Positions 1 to 8,442 of a stretch of DNA of 64,000 bases are shown one piece after another (the first letter of the stretch is position 1; each line of letters starts with the position of its first letter). The DNA comes from Bryobacterales bacterium (GTDB lineage: Bacteria; Acidobacteriota; Terriglobia; Bryobacterales; Bryobacteraceae). A model generated the notes under the pieces. The model was given only the letters and a program-made list of their open reading frames with translations. It ran no database searches and had not been told where the DNA came from. The position numbers and the translations under genes are program-made. The stretch lies in NCBI GenBank assembly GCA_016789905.1, contig JAEUQC010000060.1, positions 1 through 64,000 on the forward strand, written 5' to 3'.

Positions 1-606
1 GTTTTCCATCACGTTAATCATGCCGACCTCCTTCAGTCTGTCGTTGACCGTTTCTTCCAATCCAAGTATGCCTGATAGCAGCAGCAGCGTGCCAGTGGCC
101 CAATCCTGTTCATCGGGCCGCATCGCGCGTAAACGCTCCACCAACGTCGCAAGCGCCTTTTCCGGTTCCCCGCGGGCGAGCAGCGCCAGTGCGTTATCGG
201 CCCAGTCCGGACTCGCCAGAAGGGGCTCGGCGTCGTAGTCGCGAACGTTGATCACGTTGTAGCGAAAGTCGATGGACGGGGATTGGTAGCCGCCTTCCAG
301 TCCGGGCGGGTCCGGCCCCAGATACAGCACGGTCTGCACTACATGCTGCCCGTGGAGCCGCACCAGGTAGGCGTAGTAGGCGAGCATCCGCAGGTTGAAA
401 CCAGACTCGTTCGCCGCCTGGAACTCAACCTGGTGCACCGTGCCGTCTTCGTTGCGCGCCACCATGTCGGCCCGGTGGTTGAACACCTGCGGCTGCTCAG
501 TGGCCAAGTGCTCCGCAATCCTTCCGCCGAATAGCAACCGGCGGATTATGCCGTCCCCTTCCCGAAGGAACAGCGTCTTCAGTGATACATCGTACCGTTG
601 CGCCAT
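1..606 (-). CDS. Rpn/PD-(D/E)XK family nuclease-like protein, C-terminus cut by window edge
   Basis: From ATG at 606 the minus strand stays open for 202 codons and runs off the left edge, so the C-terminus is missing. A strong ribosome site (GGAGG, 6 bases before the ATG) fixes the start. The sequence has the pattern of the Rpn (recombination-promoting nuclease/putative transposase) branch of PD-(D/E)XK enzymes: Asp47 in HRADMV and the E-x-Q motif at residues 61-63 (EFQ). The family is common in bacteria and several members cut DNA; the role here is unknown. The region after residue 120 (helical, Leu/Ala-rich) resembles the C-terminal helical part of the family. No transposon ends or direct repeats are visible beside it. 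The family call is from motif and overall look only. Confidence 0.7.
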   Translation of the reverse strand, partial: MAQRYDVSLKTLFLREGDGIIRRLLFGGRIAEHLATEQPQVFNHRADMVARNEDGTVHQVEFQAANESGFNLRMLAYYAYLVRLHGQHVVQTVLYLGPDPPGLEGGYQSPSIDFRYNVINVRDYDAEPLLASPDWADNALALLARGEPEKALATLVERLRAMRPDEQDWATGTLLLLSGILGLEETVNDRLKEVGMINVMEN

Positions 607-642
607 GGAGTTGCCTCCAGTATGACAACTGGCGGGAAGGGC

Positions 643-990
643 TCAGCGCTCCTCCGCGGCTACGTGAGAGATGCAGCCGTCGGCCTCCACGGTGAGCGTA
701 ATTATGAGCAAAGTAGCGGCGATAGGAATCGCTGGGGTGACAGGATCCTTCCATATGTAGAGGGAACGCCCTTGGGAGCCGAAGACAATTTCAAAGGGCG
801 GACCGAGAAGCGATTCGGCATGAACGGCGGATTTGCCTTGCAGACCGGCCAGCAGCAGATCAACACGAAGGGAGCGGCGGCGCAGACGCCAGGAGTCTAG
901 CCCCTCCCGAACGAAGAGCCAAGCGCCGAGGGCTGTGAGCGAGACAAAGAAAAATACGACTTCAAATACCAAAAGCGGCCTCCCTAACAC
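643..990 (-). CDS. Small membrane-anchored protein, unknown
   Basis: The frame has no ATG near its beginning. GTG at 990 gives 115 aa; TTG at 972 gives 109 aa and is preceded by GGGAGG at good distance, so 972 may be the real start. The N-terminus is one hydrophobic helix (about residues 8-28), followed by a charged segment and a soluble domain of about 65 residues. That domain has a short motif (residues about 60-80: SLLGPPFEIVFG...YIW) that looks like the turn-strand core of BamE/SmpA-type lipoprotein folds, but similarity is too weak for a call. The start region lies inside the hairpin that ends hppA (971-1018), so its translation may be linked to read-through from hppA. Function unknown. 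Confidence 0.55.
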   Translation of the reverse strand: MLGRPLLVFEVVFFFVSLTALGAWLFVREGLDSWRLRRRSLRVDLLLAGLQGKSAVHAESLLGPPFEIVFGSQGRSLYIWKDPVTPAIPIAATLLIITLTVEADGCISHVAAEER

Positions 991-1018
991 CGATGCGGGC
1001 GGGAGGGAGGCCGCTTTT
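971..1018 (-). terminator. Inverted repeat at the 3' end of hppA
   Basis: A perfect 15-base inverted repeat: left arm 971-985, right arm 1004-1018, 18-base loop. It starts 20 bases after the hppA stop codon on the minus strand. The outer ends are A4/T4, so each strand finishes with a short T run, as in a weak intrinsic terminator. The downstream small membrane gene has its ribosome site (GGGAGG) inside the 3' arm of this hairpin. Confidence 0.55.
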
Positions 1019-1038
1019 GTTGTTTTGGGGCAGGATGC

Positions 1039-3543
1039 CTATTCTTTGCCGATGCGCATGCCGTAGAAGCTGCGATAGACGAAGAACAGGGCAACCGCCA
1101 AGCAGCCGGCCGACAGAATGTTGGTGAGCGCCGGGCCCTGCGCCGCGGTGACGGAAACGGCAAGCTCAACAGCCAGCAGGCCGAAGAGCGTGGTGAATTT
1201 GATGATGGGATTCAAAGCCACCGAACTCGTATCCTTAAACGGGTCGCCAACGGTGTCGCCGACGACGGTAGCGGCATGGAGATCCGTTCCCTTAGCCTTC
1301 AATTCCACTTCCACAATCTTCTTGGCATTATCCCAGGCGCCGCCGGCGTTGGCCATGAAGATGGCCTGGTACAAGCCGAACAACGCGATGGAGATGAGGT
1401 AGCCGATGAAGAAATAGGGTTCCAGGAACGCGAAAGCAAGGGTGGCGAAGAAGACGGTGAGGAAGATGTTGAACATGCCTTTCTGGGCATATTCGGTACA
1501 GATTTGCACCACTTTCTTGGAATCCTCGACGCTGGCCTTTTCGCCGCCTTCCAGCTTGATGTTCGCTTTGATGAACTCAACGGCGCGATAGGCGCCGGTG
1601 GTTACCGCTTGGATGGAGGCGCCTGTGAACCAATAGATAACCGCTCCGCCGGTGATGAGCCCGAGCAGGAACGGAGGATGCAGAATGGACAGATTGTTGA
1701 TCAATTCAGGCTTTAGGCCAGAGGTCAGGTTCACGATGATGGAGAAGATCATGGTGGTGGCGCCGACGACGGCTGTACCGATAAGAACCGGTTTGGCGGT
1801 TGCCTTGAATGTGTTGCCCGCGCCGTCGTTTTCTTCCAGGTTATGCTTGCCGAGCTCAAAATTGGGCTTGAAACCGAAGTCCTTCTCGATCTCTTTTTCG
1901 ATACCCGGGATATTCTCGATAGTAGAGAGTTCGTAGACGGACTGGGCGTTATCGGTGACGGGGCCATAACTGTCGACGGCGATCGTGACGGGGCCCATGC
2001 CCAGGAAGCCAAAGGCGACCAAGCCGAAGGCAAAGACGGCCGGGGCGAGCATGAGGGCGGACATGCCCATACCGGAGACGTAATATCCAATTCCCATGAG
2101 AAGCAGCATGGCGAGGCCGAGCCAGAAAGCGCTGAAGTTGCCAGCTACGAGACCGGAAAGGATGTTCAGCGACGAACCGCCCTCGCGAGAACTAATGACG
2201 ACCTCCTTGACATGCCCGGATTCGGTAGAGGTGAAGACTTTTACAAATTCCGGAATGATGGCGCCGGCGGCGGTGCCGCAACTGATGATGGAAGAGAGTT
2301 TCCACCACAGCGAAGTGTCACCGCCAATGGCGGGGATGAGGGCGTAGGAAACGGCGTAGGTGAGGATGACGCTGACGATGGAGGTGAGCCAAACGAGCAT
2401 GGTGAGGGGATGCTCGTAGTTCATCTTGTCGGAGTTGCCGTACTTAGCCTTGGCGATCGTCTCATTGATAAAGTAGCTGCCGGCGCTGGCGATGACCATC
2501 ATGATGCGCATGGCAAAGATCCAGACCAGAAGTTGGACCTGGACGAGCGGGTCCTTGACGGCAAGCAGGATGAAACTGATGAGAGCGACGCCGGTGACGC
2601 CGTAGGTTTCAAAGCCGTCGGCCGAGGGGCCGACGGAGTCACCGGCATTGTCACCGGTGCAATCGGCGATTACGCCCGGGTTGCGGGCGTCGTCTTCTGG
2701 GAGTTTGAAGACGATTTTCATAAGGTCGGCGCCGATGTCGGCGATTTTGGTGAATATGCCGCCGGCGACGCGAAGGGCGGCGGCGCCGAGGGATTCGCCG
2801 ATGGCGAAGCCGATGAAGCAGGAGCCGGCGTAGTCACGAGGGACAAATAGCAGAATGAAGAGCATCAGCAGGAGTTCGACCGAAATGAGCAACATGCCGA
2901 TACTCATGCCGGCCTGCAACGGGATGGCGTAACAGGGGAACGGCTTCCCGCGCAACGAGGCAAAGGCGCATCGGGAATTGGCGAAGGTATTGACCCGGAT
3001 TCCAAACCAAGCAACGGAGTAGCTCCCTGCGATTCCAATCAGACTGAACAAGATGATGATGGCGACTTTGAATAATTCAAAATGCAGGAGGACGCCGAAG
3101 TAGAACACCATGATGACGCCGATGAAGAGTTCCAGAATCATCAGGAAACGTCCCTGGGTCTGGAGGTAGGTCTGGCAAGTCCGATAAATGAGCTCACTGA
3201 CTTCGAGCATGGATCTATGGACGGGTAAATTCTTCAGGTGGGTATACATCCACAGACCGAAGAGAAGGCCGAGGGCCGAAACGACAAGACCACTCATAAG
3301 CAGCGTGCTTCCGGGGATGCCGCCGAGAAAAGTAGCCTGATCGAAATCGGGCAAGATTAGGTTGGCTTCGCCGCCGGCATGGCGCGCAGGTTCGGTGGCT
3401 TGACCGAATGCGGACATGGCGAACAGCGCCAGGAGAAGGACGATGGGAAGGACCCGTTCGAATCGGGCCCAATATGTGCGAACGGCGGGTAGAGCAGCCG
3501 GCACAGTGAACGAAAGATTCCGCAACAAGGAATGCGAAGGCAT
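1039..3543 (-). CDS. hppA: Membrane-bound cation-pumping pyrophosphatase
   Basis: Hydrolyses pyrophosphate and uses the energy to pump H+ (or Na+) across the cytoplasmic membrane. The protein is 834 aa from ATG at 3543, chosen over an upstream start at 3591 because GGAGG lies 10 bases before it. Many membrane helices are visible, plus the family's catalytic loops: the Asp-rich segment EDDARNPG...GDNAGDSVG near residues 280-300 and GDTVGDPFKD near 764. In the segment GNTFKA (about residue 577) a Lys occupies the place where K+-independent enzymes have Lys and K+-dependent ones Ala, suggesting a K+-independent enzyme; the ion pumped cannot be told by eye. The N-terminus carries an extra hydrophobic segment (residues 28-47), slightly longer than usual. 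The gene stands alone with a hairpin after it. Confidence 0.97.
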   Translation of the reverse strand: MPSHSLLRNLSFTVPAALPAVRTYWARFERVLPIVLLLALFAMSAFGQATEPARHAGGEANLILPDFDQATFLGGIPGSTLLMSGLVVSALGLLFGLWMYTHLKNLPVHRSMLEVSELIYRTCQTYLQTQGRFLMILELFIGVIMVFYFGVLLHFELFKVAIIILFSLIGIAGSYSVAWFGIRVNTFANSRCAFASLRGKPFPCYAIPLQAGMSIGMLLISVELLLMLFILLFVPRDYAGSCFIGFAIGESLGAAALRVAGGIFTKIADIGADLMKIVFKLPEDDARNPGVIADCTGDNAGDSVGPSADGFETYGVTGVALISFILLAVKDPLVQVQLLVWIFAMRIMMVIASAGSYFINETIAKAKYGNSDKMNYEHPLTMLVWLTSIVSVILTYAVSYALIPAIGGDTSLWWKLSSIISCGTAAGAIIPEFVKVFTSTESGHVKEVVISSREGGSSLNILSGLVAGNFSAFWLGLAMLLLMGIGYYVSGMGMSALMLAPAVFAFGLVAFGFLGMGPVTIAVDSYGPVTDNAQSVYELSTIENIPGIEKEIEKDFGFKPNFELGKHNLEENDGAGNTFKATAKPVLIGTAVVGATTMIFSIIVNLTSGLKPELINNLSILHPPFLLGLITGGAVIYWFTGASIQAVTTGAYRAVEFIKANIKLEGGEKASVEDSKKVVQICTEYAQKGMFNIFLTVFFATLAFAFLEPYFFIGYLISIALFGLYQAIFMANAGGAWDNAKKIVEVELKAKGTDLHAATVVGDTVGDPFKDTSSVALNPIIKFTTLFGLLAVELAVSVTAAQGPALTNILSAGCLAVALFFVYRSFYGMRIGKE

Positions 3544-3763
3544 TCTAGCGATTCCTCCAGTTTCTAAAGACCAGGCCCCTGTAAGGGCCAATTTCAGGGT
3601 ATCAGAGTATCAACAGAATGTTAACGGAAGCAAATTTAAGTGGACACTCAATTGAGATTGAAGGATTGTGATGCGCTTTCATAAGCGATTAGAGGGTTCG
3701 AGACGAATTTCTTCAAAGGCGAGGCCCCAAAGACGATAAGGGACAGGAGTGGAGGTTACGGAC

Positions 3764-4126
3764 ATGAACGGAATGGCGGTTCTACTGATCGCGGTGAACG
3801 TTTTGACGGTCGTGTGGGCACTCAAATTGTTGGGTAAGAAGCCGAACCGGCGGCTGCGTCATCTGGTATTGACGGTGAGTATTGTATCGATGAGCCAGAC
3901 GGTGGCGTTTCTGGGCCATCTGGAGGGTAAATCTCTGTTGCAGGCGGCGACTGCCGTACAGCAATGCGTGACGTCGATGGGCGCGATGGCGGCGGTGTAT
4001 TTGTTATGGGTGGAGATTCGGGACCGGAACCGGACGGACCAGATGCTGCGGCTCGCCGAGCATGAAAATCAGGTACGGCAAGGGCGACTGGCCAGGGAGC
4101 CGCGCGTTAGAGCACTTCCAGAATGA
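3764..4126 (+). CDS. Small integral membrane protein, unknown
   Basis: 120 aa from ATG at 3764; GGAGTGGAGG ends 8 bases before it, so I prefer this to the GTG at 3749. Three hydrophobic stretches are visible (about residues 3-22, 35-58 and 68-88), followed by a charged tail rich in Arg and Glu (LAEHENQVRQGRLAREPRVR) that looks cytoplasmic and helical. The frame overlaps the 3' end of the convergent rlmI-like gene by about 20 bases. I recognise no family. Confidence 0.6.
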   Translation: MNGMAVLLIAVNVLTVVWALKLLGKKPNRRLRHLVLTVSIVSMSQTVAFLGHLEGKSLLQAATAVQQCVTSMGAMAAVYLLWVEIRDRNRTDQMLRLAEHENQVRQGRLAREPRVRALPE

Positions 4127-5276
4127 GGCATTTGAGGTAGAGTGTTTCCGGGATGGCGGGCAGGATGGGATGGTCCGAAGCCTGGGTTCGGCGTTCGAGT
4201 AAGCGTAAGGAGCGGCGGGTATCGCGAGCAGCGGCAAGGACGGCGCCAAGCAGCATTTCCTCGCTCATGTGATGGGAGCAAGAGCAAGTGACGAGAACCC
4301 CGCCAGGCGGCAGGAGTTGGAGGGCACGGAGATTGATTTCTTTGTAGCCACGGGCGGCGCCATCCATGGAAGAGCGCGTTTTAGCGAACGCGGGCGGATC
4401 GAGAACAATCGTCTGGAAACGGCGACCGGCGACGCGATGGGCGGAAAGCAGGTCGAATATATCGGCCTCCTGGAAGCGGACGTTTTCCATGTTGTTTCGC
4501 AGGCGGTTCCTCTCCGCGGCGGCAAGGGCGTTGGCGCTGGAATCGACCGCTTCGACTGAGGTACAGGTGCTAGCCATATGGAGAGCGAAGCCGCCGGTGG
4601 AAGTAAAGCAATCGAGCGCTTCGCCGTGAGCCCAACGGGCGGCAGCGAGATAGTTTTCGCGCTGGTCGAGATAGACACCGGTCTTCTGGCCGGCGGCGAG
4701 ATCGGCGTTAAAGGTGACGCCATTCATAACGACGTCGACGGCCGGGGAGGGCGCTCCGAGAACCGGGCCGGCGCGGAACGGGAGTTGCTCTTTTGTGCGA
4801 ACAGTGGCGTCATTGCGCTCCCAAATGCCGCACGGCCGGAGAAGCTCGTCGAGGAGCTTTACGATGAGAGGCTGTGCACGGTCCATGCCCTGTGTGAGGG
4901 TTTGGAGAACGAGAGTGTCGCCGTAGCGGTCGACGATGAGACCCGGGAGTCGATCAGCCTCGCTGAAGACCAGACGGCATGCGTTGGAATCGCGCACGGC
5001 CCGAGCACGGTGGGCGATGGCGGACTGGAGGCGGGAGCGGAAGAAAGCCTCGTCGAGCGGCTCCACCTGATGAGAGAAAAGACGAAGAGCGATTTGGGAG
5101 GCAGCACTAAAGTGCGCGGTTCCGATAGGGACGCCACGAGGATCGAGGACGGTGACGGTATCGCCGGGCCGGGCGTTATCGGGCCTGTCGACGTCGGAAG
5201 TGTAAACCCAGACATGACCGGCGGCGAGACGTTCGGCGGCACGGCGTTCAATACGGAGAGAGGGACGTTGCTGCAC
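4107..5276 (-). CDS. rlmI: RlmI-like 23S rRNA (cytosine-C5) methyltransferase
   Basis: 389 aa, GTG start at 5276 with GGAGG just upstream. The N-terminal 75 residues form a PUA domain (ERRAAERLAAGHVWVY...DTVTVLDPRG), followed by the linker and a Rossmann methyltransferase domain. The motif LDPPAFAKT (about residue 275) and the Cys-containing VTCSCSHHMS (about residue 315) are typical of RlmI/RlmK-type m5C methyltransferases; the second Cys is the usual nucleophile position. RlmI methylates C1962 of 23S rRNA in E. coli. Specificity is inferred from family, and a related target is possible. No operon partner; convergent with the small membrane gene. Confidence 0.88.
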   Translation of the reverse strand: MQQRPSLRIERRAAERLAAGHVWVYTSDVDRPDNARPGDTVTVLDPRGVPIGTAHFSAASQIALRLFSHQVEPLDEAFFRSRLQSAIAHRARAVRDSNACRLVFSEADRLPGLIVDRYGDTLVLQTLTQGMDRAQPLIVKLLDELLRPCGIWERNDATVRTKEQLPFRAGPVLGAPSPAVDVVMNGVTFNADLAAGQKTGVYLDQRENYLAAARWAHGEALDCFTSTGGFALHMASTCTSVEAVDSSANALAAAERNRLRNNMENVRFQEADIFDLLSAHRVAGRRFQTIVLDPPAFAKTRSSMDGAARGYKEINLRALQLLPPGGVLVTCSCSHHMSEEMLLGAVLAAARDTRRSLRLLERRTQASDHPILPAIPETLYLKCLILEVL

Positions 5277-5304
5277 GTCCCTCCAGTGTAGTTGCTAGGC
5301 GCCG

Positions 5305-5733
5305 TTAGCTGGCGATGTTGACTTTGATCGCGCGCGGCTTGGCGATCTCTTTCTTCGGCAGAGTGATTGTGAGCACACCGTCTTTGAACGCGGCATTGAC
5401 CTTTTCCGCATCGACCGTGTCCGGCAAGCTGAAGTTGCGGGCAAAGGAGCCGTAGCCGCGTTCGAGGCGATGGTAGCCGGCTTTATCCTCTTTGTGTTCG
5501 AACTTGCGTTCCCCCTTGAGGGAAAGGATGCCGTTTTCGAGATGGATGGAGATGTCCTCGAGTTTCACCTCGGGGAGATCGGCCTTGACGACGAGTTCAT
5601 TCTCGGTTTCGAGGATGTCGACGGAGGGCGTCCAGGGACGTCCAGCGACGGGCTCCTGAATGAGGTCATTCAGGGCGTCCTCGAAGAAGCGGAAGGGAGC
5701 CGGGAAGGCGGGATTGAATTTGGTAACGAGCAT
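5305..5733 (-). CDS. Small heat-shock protein, Hsp20/alpha-crystallin family
   Basis: 142 aa cytoplasmic ATP-independent holdase. The alpha-crystallin domain spans about residues 38-135 and starts at PSVDILETENELVVKADLP, with the family's GVLTITLPK near residue 122. The C-terminal tail (EIAKPRAIKVNIAS) has the I-x-I/V-like element used for oligomer contacts. Ribosome site AGGAGG 10 bases before the ATG. A near-consensus sigma-70 promoter lies 40-67 bases upstream, suggesting strong basal expression; I see no CIRCE element. Confidence 0.95.
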   Translation of the reverse strand: MLVTKFNPAFPAPFRFFEDALNDLIQEPVAGRPWTPSVDILETENELVVKADLPEVKLEDISIHLENGILSLKGERKFEHKEDKAGYHRLERGYGSFARNFSLPDTVDAEKVNAAFKDGVLTITLPKKEIAKPRAIKVNIAS

Positions 5734-5771
5734 GATGGGATGACCTCCTTGGAAGATCTACTTACAAACCC

Positions 5772-5800
5772 AGTATATTTTATGAGCGCCATCATGTCAA
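5772..5800 (-). promoter_or_regulatory. Sigma-70 type promoter of the hsp20 gene
   Basis: On the minus strand TTGACA (5800-5795) and TATACT (5777-5772) are separated by exactly 17 bases. This matches the housekeeping consensus at 11 of 12 positions and is the best promoter in the window. Start of transcription is predicted about 30 bases before the ribosome site of hsp20. Confidence 0.75.
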
Positions 5801-5854
5801 CTATAAAGCGCAGATTTTCTGCGTGCCTCCTCATCAACTTTGGATTCCCTTCTC

Positions 5855-6478
5855 CTACGCCCGACGGCGCAGTCCCCAATACCCAACGCGATACAGCAGC
5901 AGCGCGCCTAGGAAAATTCCGTAGTAGATTGGCGTCCAGAGTGCGGCCTTGCCCTGCCAGAAAAAATGCACCACGCCCGCGACCGCCGACAGATAGGCGA
6001 GCCGGTGCAGCAATTGCCAGCGCTTGCCGCCCATCCAGCGAATGGCAGCCTGGAAACTGGTTGCCGCGAGCGGAACCATAAGCAGGAGTGACAACATGCC
6101 AGCAATGAAGAAGCGGCGGATGCGGAGGTCCTCCCAGATGATTTCCGCATTCCACTGCACGTCGATGGCGTAGTAGTGCAAGGCGTGGAGCGCGGCGTAG
6201 AAAAAGGCGAACAGACCGGTCATGCGGCGGAAGCGGATGAGCCCGCTCTGGCCTGGGAGGCGGCGGAGGGGGGTGATACAAAGGCTGGCCAACAGGAGGC
6301 GCAGCGTCCAGTTCCCGCTGAAGCGGGCGACGGTTTCAATACGATTGATGCCGAGCTCATTCGCTTGCCAGCGCCAGGCGAGAACCAGGAGGGGAAGCAG
6401 GCAGAGAGAAAAGACGGCGGGCTTGGCAAAGCGGCTGTTCCATATACGATTCACGGGGGGAGTATCCTCAACCTCCAC
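5855..6478 (-). CDS. msrQ: MsrQ-type heme-binding membrane subunit of methionine sulfoxide reductase
   Basis: 207 aa, six membrane helices (ferric reductase-like transmembrane fold). In E. coli MsrQ passes electrons from the quinone pool or flavin reductase to the periplasmic molybdoenzyme MsrP, which repairs oxidised methionines. Heme-ligand His residues fit the family: the His in ALHALHYYAID (about residue 97-100), and the two in LLHRLAYLSAVAGVVHFFWQ (about 161 and 174). The GTG at 6478 is used; a second GTG eight codons later is also possible. No msrP lies in the window, so the partner must be elsewhere. Confidence 0.85.
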   Translation of the reverse strand: MEVEDTPPVNRIWNSRFAKPAVFSLCLLPLLVLAWRWQANELGINRIETVARFSGNWTLRLLLASLCITPLRRLPGQSGLIRFRRMTGLFAFFYAALHALHYYAIDVQWNAEIIWEDLRIRRFFIAGMLSLLLMVPLAATSFQAAIRWMGGKRWQLLHRLAYLSAVAGVVHFFWQGKAALWTPIYYGIFLGALLLYRVGYWGLRRRA

Positions 6479-6537
6479 TCACATTATTCCCTAACGGTCC
6501 GAAGAGAACTTTGGATGGCCATTGGCCGGGAATTCCT

Positions 6538-7764
6538 ATGAGCAGACTATTAACGGGGACGATCGTGGCGGGGATGATGACGGCTGGCCTGGCACTGACG
6601 GGATGCCGGAACGCCAAGTCACCGGCAACATCCGCGGGGTCGGCGGAAAAACAGACGAACGCGGCGATGGCGCCGAGTGGAGGCGGAGCGTCAAAACGGG
6701 TGATATTCCCGTGGTCAGTAGTTTCGGGGGGTGTGGATTCAGCGGCGGCGATGGGCAGGGCGATGGAAAACGATCCGGTGGTGGCTTCGCATTACGGGGG
6801 GCTAAATCCAACGGGATTTAAGCGCGAGGTGCTGGCGAAGAGCCAAAAGGGATATGTCAGCTACCGGATTCGGGATAAGGTGTACTGGACCCGACGGATG
6901 GTGACGATTGCGGCTGGGGAAAGTGTCCTGAGCGACGGACGGACGATGGTGCGGGGACGATGCGGGAATCTGGTTTCGCCGACGCCAAGGGAACCGGTGG
7001 CGCCGGATGGAGTGGAGCCGTCCGAGCACGCCATGGATGTCCCTGCCAGCGAAGTCCAACTGATGACCGCGCCGCCGCTGGGGACCGAAGTAACAGCGGC
7101 GGCCGAGACCTTCGTCAATCCGCGGCAACTGGCTGAAAACAGGGAGATCACGAGCGTTCTTCCGTCGCCGGAACCGATGGAACCGCTGCCGCCGGCTTAC
7201 GTTTCCCGGGGCAGTGAACCGATGGCGTTTCTGGGTGGGGCGGGCGGCGGGGGGGCCGCCCTGGTGACGCCGGGGGCGACTACACCTCCGGAAGCGCCGA
7301 CGCAGGGAGTACCGGTTACGGGAGCGCCGCTCGTCCCTGGCGGGACCAACACACCGCCACTGGAGGTGCCCCCGCCGATGGTGCTAACGGCATTGACCGC
7401 ATCGCCGGAGGTTCCTTGGATCGCGCCGCCGCCGGAGATTTTCCATGGCCCAGTTTGGGACGCCCCGCCCGCCGTTGCATATCGGCCGTTGCCGCCTGTA
7501 ACAGGAGGCATTCCGCCCAGCGACACGCCACTCCTGCCGCCAATCGTCTACCCGCCACTACCGGAGCCGCCCCCGCCGGTGACGACGCCACCGACGGTTC
7601 CACCAACGTCTGTTCCCCCTGCCAAGGAACCGCCGCCGCCAATACCACCGCCAACGACGCCGAATCCGCCGCCGGTTACGCCGGTGCCGGAGCCGGGCGC
7701 GTGGGTACTGCTGGCGATGGGACTAGCCGGGATGGCGGCGGGACTTATTCGAAAAAAAACCTGA
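6538..7764 (+). CDS. Proline-rich lipoprotein with PEP-CTERM C-terminal tail
   Basis: 408 aa from ATG at 6538. The N-terminus is a lipoprotein signal with lipobox LTGC (Cys at residue 23 of this start), followed by a low-complexity Ser/Ala/Lys stretch. Residues about 55-130 include a short globular-looking segment (SHYGGLNPTGFKREVL...YRIRDKVYWTRR). From about 200 onwards the protein is a long Pro-rich region of PP, PPP and TPP runs. The C-terminus is PVPEPGAWVLLAMGLAGMA then a Lys/Arg cluster, the three-part PEP-CTERM signal recognised by exosortase. Having both a lipidation signal and a PEP-CTERM tail is unusual. Likely a surface or envelope-spanning protein; function unknown. Confidence 0.8.
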   Translation: MSRLLTGTIVAGMMTAGLALTGCRNAKSPATSAGSAEKQTNAAMAPSGGGASKRVIFPWSVVSGGVDSAAAMGRAMENDPVVASHYGGLNPTGFKREVLAKSQKGYVSYRIRDKVYWTRRMVTIAAGESVLSDGRTMVRGRCGNLVSPTPREPVAPDGVEPSEHAMDVPASEVQLMTAPPLGTEVTAAAETFVNPRQLAENREITSVLPSPEPMEPLPPAYVSRGSEPMAFLGGAGGGGAALVTPGATTPPEAPTQGVPVTGAPLVPGGTNTPPLEVPPPMVLTALTASPEVPWIAPPPEIFHGPVWDAPPAVAYRPLPPVTGGIPPSDTPLLPPIVYPPLPEPPPPVTTPPTVPPTSVPPAKEPPPPIPPPTTPNPPPVTPVPEPGAWVLLAMGLAGMAAGLIRKKT

Positions 7765-7815
7765 AGAGCCTCTTCCGCTGGAGTTGGCGTTGGGATAAAT
7801 TACCAATTGCCAGAT

Positions 7816-8442
7816 ATGCCCGGAACGATAGCCAATGAGTTTGGATTCACGCGCCATGAGTTTGCGATTCTGCGCCGCCTGGAATCGCCGGAGAAGATAC
7901 AGCGTTTCCTGGATGAGGAAATCGTCTACGACCCATCGAGGACCTGCCGCTCGCCCCGGCGGCTGCTGCGGGACCGGCGGGGCCATTGTGTGGAAGGAGC
8001 GCTGCTGGCGGCTACGGCGCTGCGGCTGCGAGGCCAGCCGCCATTGATCTGGGATTTACACGCCCAGCGAGACGTGGACCATGTGTTGGCGTTGTTCCGC
8101 CGCGACGGGCTATGGGGGGCGATCGGCAAATCCAATTACTCGGGTTTGCGCTACCGGGAGCCGGTATATAAGACATTGCGCGAGTTAGCAATGTCCTACT
8201 TCGAACATTACTTCAACGCGCACGGCGAGCGCACATTACGCGGCTATTCGCGTCCGATTCTGTTATCGCAGTTCGACGCCACCGGCTGGATGACGGCAGA
8301 GGACGATCCATGGCAGATTCCGAACTACCTGACCACGATCAGCTACACGCAGATCATCCCGCGAAAGGTGGTTTCCCGCCTGACGAGGCAGGACCAGCGG
8401 CTGCGGGCCGCCAACGAATTCGGGATGCAGAAGGCTGGCTAG
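7816..8442 (+). CDS. Transglutaminase/papain-fold-like protein, unknown
   Basis: 208 aa from ATG at 7816 (TTG at 7807 is an alternative). The order Cys in RDRRGHCVEGALLAA (about residue 59), His in DVDHVLALF (about 91) and an acidic residue further on suggests a transglutaminase-like (papain-fold) catalytic layout: the Cys sits at the start of a hydrophobic helix and the His begins a strand, as in that fold. No signal peptide is seen, so it is probably cytoplasmic. It follows the PEP-CTERM lipoprotein by 51 bases and may share its transcript. The fold call is inference from motif order only. Confidence 0.6.
   Translation: MPGTIANEFGFTRHEFAILRRLESPEKIQRFLDEEIVYDPSRTCRSPRRLLRDRRGHCVEGALLAATALRLRGQPPLIWDLHAQRDVDHVLALFRRDGLWGAIGKSNYSGLRYREPVYKTLRELAMSYFEHYFNAHGERTLRGYSRPILLSQFDATGWMTAEDDPWQIPNYLTTISYTQIIPRKVVSRLTRQDQRLRAANEFGMQKAG

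Noticed and set aside
1843..2850. A 335-codon open frame opposite hppA.
   Set aside because: Antisense shadow; very rich in Gly, Asp and Glu as expected from the reverse of membrane-protein codons.
5734..5854. CIRCE-type heat-shock operator before hsp20.
   Set aside because: No TTAGCACTC/GAGTGCTAA inverted repeat; only the sigma-70 promoter is present.
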